Below, in pieces: positions 5,674 through 6,931 of a stretch of 6,931 nucleotides of DNA. Made by a program: the position numbers and the translations under genes. Below the pieces are notes generated by a model. That model saw only the letters and a list, made by a program, of their open reading frames with translations. It made no database searches and was not told the DNA's origin. Position 1 is the first letter of the stretch. Each line of letters starts with the position of its first letter. This stretch comes from Candidatus Cloacimonadota bacterium. GTDB lineage: Bacteria; Cloacimonadota; Cloacimonadia; JGIOTU-2; B8-G9. The stretch is taken from the NCBI GenBank assembly GCA_003647765.1, contig QMNM01000077.1, positions 1-6,931 on the forward strand, in the 5' to 3' direction.

Positions 5674-5991
5674 ATGGCTTTTAAGGCATTATTTCTTGCA
5701 CATGCGCCTGATGCAGATTATGAAAAACATAACAATACTATTGATACAGGTAAGTATAAACTTTTTACAGTTGTGGTAAAAAATCAAAACGAAGCAATAA
5801 AAGTATCTAAAAGTATCTATAAAAAAGAGAAGATAGATGCTATTATTCTTTGCCCTGGTTTTACACATAATGATGTATCAGAAATATTTCAGGCACTTGA
5901 AGGCAAAGTATCTGTCAATGTTTCCAGAGGAGATGGGCCTAGTAATAAAATTTCCCAGTCAGTGATTCAAAGAGAATACTTCAATAAGTAA
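5674..5991 (+). CDS. DUF6506-like small protein of unknown function
   Basis: A soluble 105-residue protein, apparently complete, with no signal peptide or membrane segment. The pattern is a short N-terminal strand (FKALFLAH), a central segment KLFTVVVKNQNEAIKVSKSI (29-48), then DAIILCPGFTHNDVSEI (55-71) and KVSVNVSRGDGPSN (78-91). The CPGFTH and SRGDGPSN blocks and the overall length resemble the DUF6506 family, whose biochemical role is not known to me. I assign the family from memory of its LC-GF and V-R blocks rather than from a search. The start is fixed by AGGAGG six bases upstream. The gene is followed after 12 bases by an attC-like palindrome, so it is probably the payload of an integron cassette. 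Small soluble proteins of unknown function are typical cassette cargo. Confidence 0.8.
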   Translation: MAFKALFLAHAPDADYEKHNNTIDTGKYKLFTVVVKNQNEAIKVSKSIYKKEKIDAIILCPGFTHNDVSEIFQALEGKVSVNVSRGDGPSNKISQSVIQREYFNK

Positions 5992-6003
5992 AATGAAAAG
6001 AAC

Positions 6004-6074
6004 ACATAACAAATCGTTCTATCTGGCATTTTTCTGCTGCGCTCAATAGTGGCAGGTGAGCTTTGTTGTTATAT
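6004..6074 (+). other. attC-like integron recombination site
   Basis: The order is R'' ACATAAC (6004-6010), 5-nt spacer AAATC (6011-6015), L''-type arm 6016-6028, a 21-base loop, L'-type arm 6050-6061, 6-nt spacer TTTGTT (6062-6067), and R' GTTATAT (6068-6074). R'' and R' pair at six of seven positions. The inner arms pair over about 12 positions with one unpaired base, T6020, and one G-G mismatch. The 7-5-L''-loop-L'-6-7 spacing and the extra base on the L'' side are the known attC design, as in aadA cassettes where AATTC and GTTC occupy the same places. R'' and R' each break the RYYYAAC/GTTRRRY consensus at one base. Predicted crossover is G6068/T6069. It lies directly behind a small gene, as attC sites do. 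Confidence 0.7.
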
Positions 6075-6116
6075 GGAAATAGGGACAAAAAATTTAAAGG
6101 ACAAAATCTAATATAA

Positions 6117-6131
6117 ATGTGGATATCATGA
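6117..6131 (+). other. Possible four-codon mini-cistron coupled to the TauE start
   Basis: An ATG at 6117 opens a reading frame of four codons (MWIS) whose TGA stop at 6129-6131 overlaps the permease ATG at 6128 as ATGA. The permease start has no adjacent Shine-Dalgarno; AAAGGA at 6096-6101 is nearer the mini-cistron but still 15 bases away. Translational coupling by a short leader frame is known for cassette genes lacking a ribosome binding site. Here it is only a possibility. Confidence 0.25.
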
Positions 6132-6871
6132 CAATGATAATACAAATTCTAATTTATCTTTGCATAGGACTTTTCGCAGGTTTTATGAGCGGTATGTTCG
6201 GAATTGGCGGAGGAACTGTAAGAATACCTTTGCTTAACCTTGCAGGTTTACCTTTATTAAGTGCTTTCGGAATTAATTTTTTTGTTATCCCTTTTTCATC
6301 ATTAGTAGGTGCAATTAGTCAAAGAAAGAATATCGCTAAAAAGATAGTAATTTATGCAATTGTCGGGGGTGTCTTAGGAGAAATAATAGGGGCAGTTTCT
6401 GTCGGATTTATTCCGACACTAGCCCTGGCAATCATCTTTGTCACACTTTGTTTTATAGTAGCGTTTGGCATTCATTCAAGTAAGATTGTACCAAAGCTTA
6501 TTCAAAAGGTTAAACCTACTAAGAAAAATATTTTTAGTTCTTCTTTTTTTGTAAGTTTTATAACCGGTTTAAGGGGTGGCAGTGGCGGTCAAATCTTTCC
6601 AGCCCTTTTTAAAAGTCTTGGCCTTAATACTCATCAAGCAATAGCCACTTCATTAACTGTATCAATTTTTACTGCATTTGGCGCTATACCAATATACTGG
6701 CATCGTGGAAACATAACCTGGGTTCCAGCCTTATTCGTACTTATAGGATCAGTGATTGGTGCAAGAATTGGAAGTAAAGTTTCATTAAAGACAAAACCAT
6801 TTTGGTTAGACATTGGACTTACAGTTCTCGTTGTTGCCCTTCCCTTTATAGTAATTTATAAGGCAATATAA
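6128..6871 (+). CDS. TauE/SafE family sulfite exporter-like permease
   Basis: A 247-residue inner-membrane protein with about eight hydrophobic segments. The family's internal duplication is visible. The first half begins with GLFAGFMSGMFGIGGGTVRI (residues 14-33) and the second with ITGLRGGSGGQ (145-155), followed by QAIATSLTVSIFTAFGAI (170-187). TauE/SafE proteins move anions such as sulfite, sulfoacetate or other organosulfur and carboxylate compounds; this one's substrate cannot be read. The start is uncertain: GTG at 6119 gives 250 residues, and a further ATG lies at 6134. None has a close Shine-Dalgarno. I chose the ATG at 6128, which forms an ATGA overlap with a short upstream frame. 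The gene starts about 60 bases after the attC-like site, so it may be the next cassette; its own 3' site would lie beyond the window. The last 60 bases after the stop show no terminator or attC. The frame is intact. Confidence 0.88.
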   Translation: MTMIIQILIYLCIGLFAGFMSGMFGIGGGTVRIPLLNLAGLPLLSAFGINFFVIPFSSLVGAISQRKNIAKKIVIYAIVGGVLGEIIGAVSVGFIPTLALAIIFVTLCFIVAFGIHSSKIVPKLIQKVKPTKKNIFSSSFFVSFITGLRGGSGGQIFPALFKSLGLNTHQAIATSLTVSIFTAFGAIPIYWHRGNITWVPALFVLIGSVIGARIGSKVSLKTKPFWLDIGLTVLVVALPFIVIYKAI

Positions 6872-6931
6872 ATAAAAATATATAAATCAATTCATTCCTT
6901 GACAAGATATTTTCACTATTTTCTTTTCAAC

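Larger units (their letters stand above)
5550..6068 (+). mobile_element. Candidate integron gene cassette carrying the DUF6506-like gene
   Basis: If recombination occurs after the G of each GTT core (5549/5550 and 6068/6069), the segment between is a 519-bp unit with one gene and a 3' attC-like site in the same orientation, the standard cassette plan. The gene takes up about 60 percent of it. The 124 bases between the left edge and the ATG are longer than in most cassettes. The right boundary is much better supported than the left. No integrase gene is in the window. Confidence 0.5.

Noticed and set aside
6899-6931. Promoter or second attC at the window end
   Set aside because: TTGACA at 6899-6904 has no good -10 box before the window ends, and TTTCAAC at the last bases lacks the purine of an R'' box and has no partner in view.

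Overview
This is an AT-rich bacterial window, roughly one third G+C by eye. All six convincing genes lie on the + strand and no taxonomic marker is present. A membrane O-antigen ligase/polymerase-type protein hints at a surface-polysaccharide-bearing, probably diderm bacterium. The palindrome-rich, repeat-laden intergenic regions resemble those of many uncultivated AT-rich lineages. I cannot name a phylum from this sequence.

Layout. 1-163 is a leader with two overlapping sigma70-like promoters. 164-1591 encodes an M18 metallo-aminopeptidase with all metal-ligand motifs. 1592-1866 is non-coding with a palindrome cluster and a degenerate 10-bp repeat. 1867-3726 encodes a polytopic Wzy/WaaL-type protein ending in four 34-residue TPR units. 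Fourteen bases later, 3741-4172 encodes a type II 3-dehydroquinase (AroQ) with one substrate-pocket residue changed. 4173-4625 is a non-coding block packed with inverted repeats: a 12-bp perfect terminal pair, two related TAGTCC/GGACTA units, two CCTACGG hairpins and an 18-bp hairpin. 4626-5264 encodes an endonuclease III-superfamily DNA glycosylase with an iron-sulfur motif but no lyase lysine.

The 3' third looks different. A small DUF6506-like gene (5674-5991) has the only textbook Shine-Dalgarno in the window and is followed 12 bases later by a 71-bp imperfect palindrome (6004-6074). That palindrome has the box order and spacing of an integron attC site: 7-bp box, 5-nt spacer, stem with one extrahelical base, loop, stem, 6-nt spacer, 7-bp box. 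A weaker site of the same outer plan lies upstream (5494-5555). I infer that the DUF6506-like gene is an integron gene cassette of about 519 bp. The following TauE/SafE permease (6128-6871) would then open the next cassette. No integrase gene is visible, so this could be the edge of an integron or an attC cluster lacking an integrase.

Working together: the Wzy-type gene and aroQ are close enough to share a transcript, but their functions (envelope polysaccharide, aromatic amino-acid synthesis) are unrelated. The remaining genes look like independent units: peptide turnover, DNA repair, and cassette-borne accessory functions.
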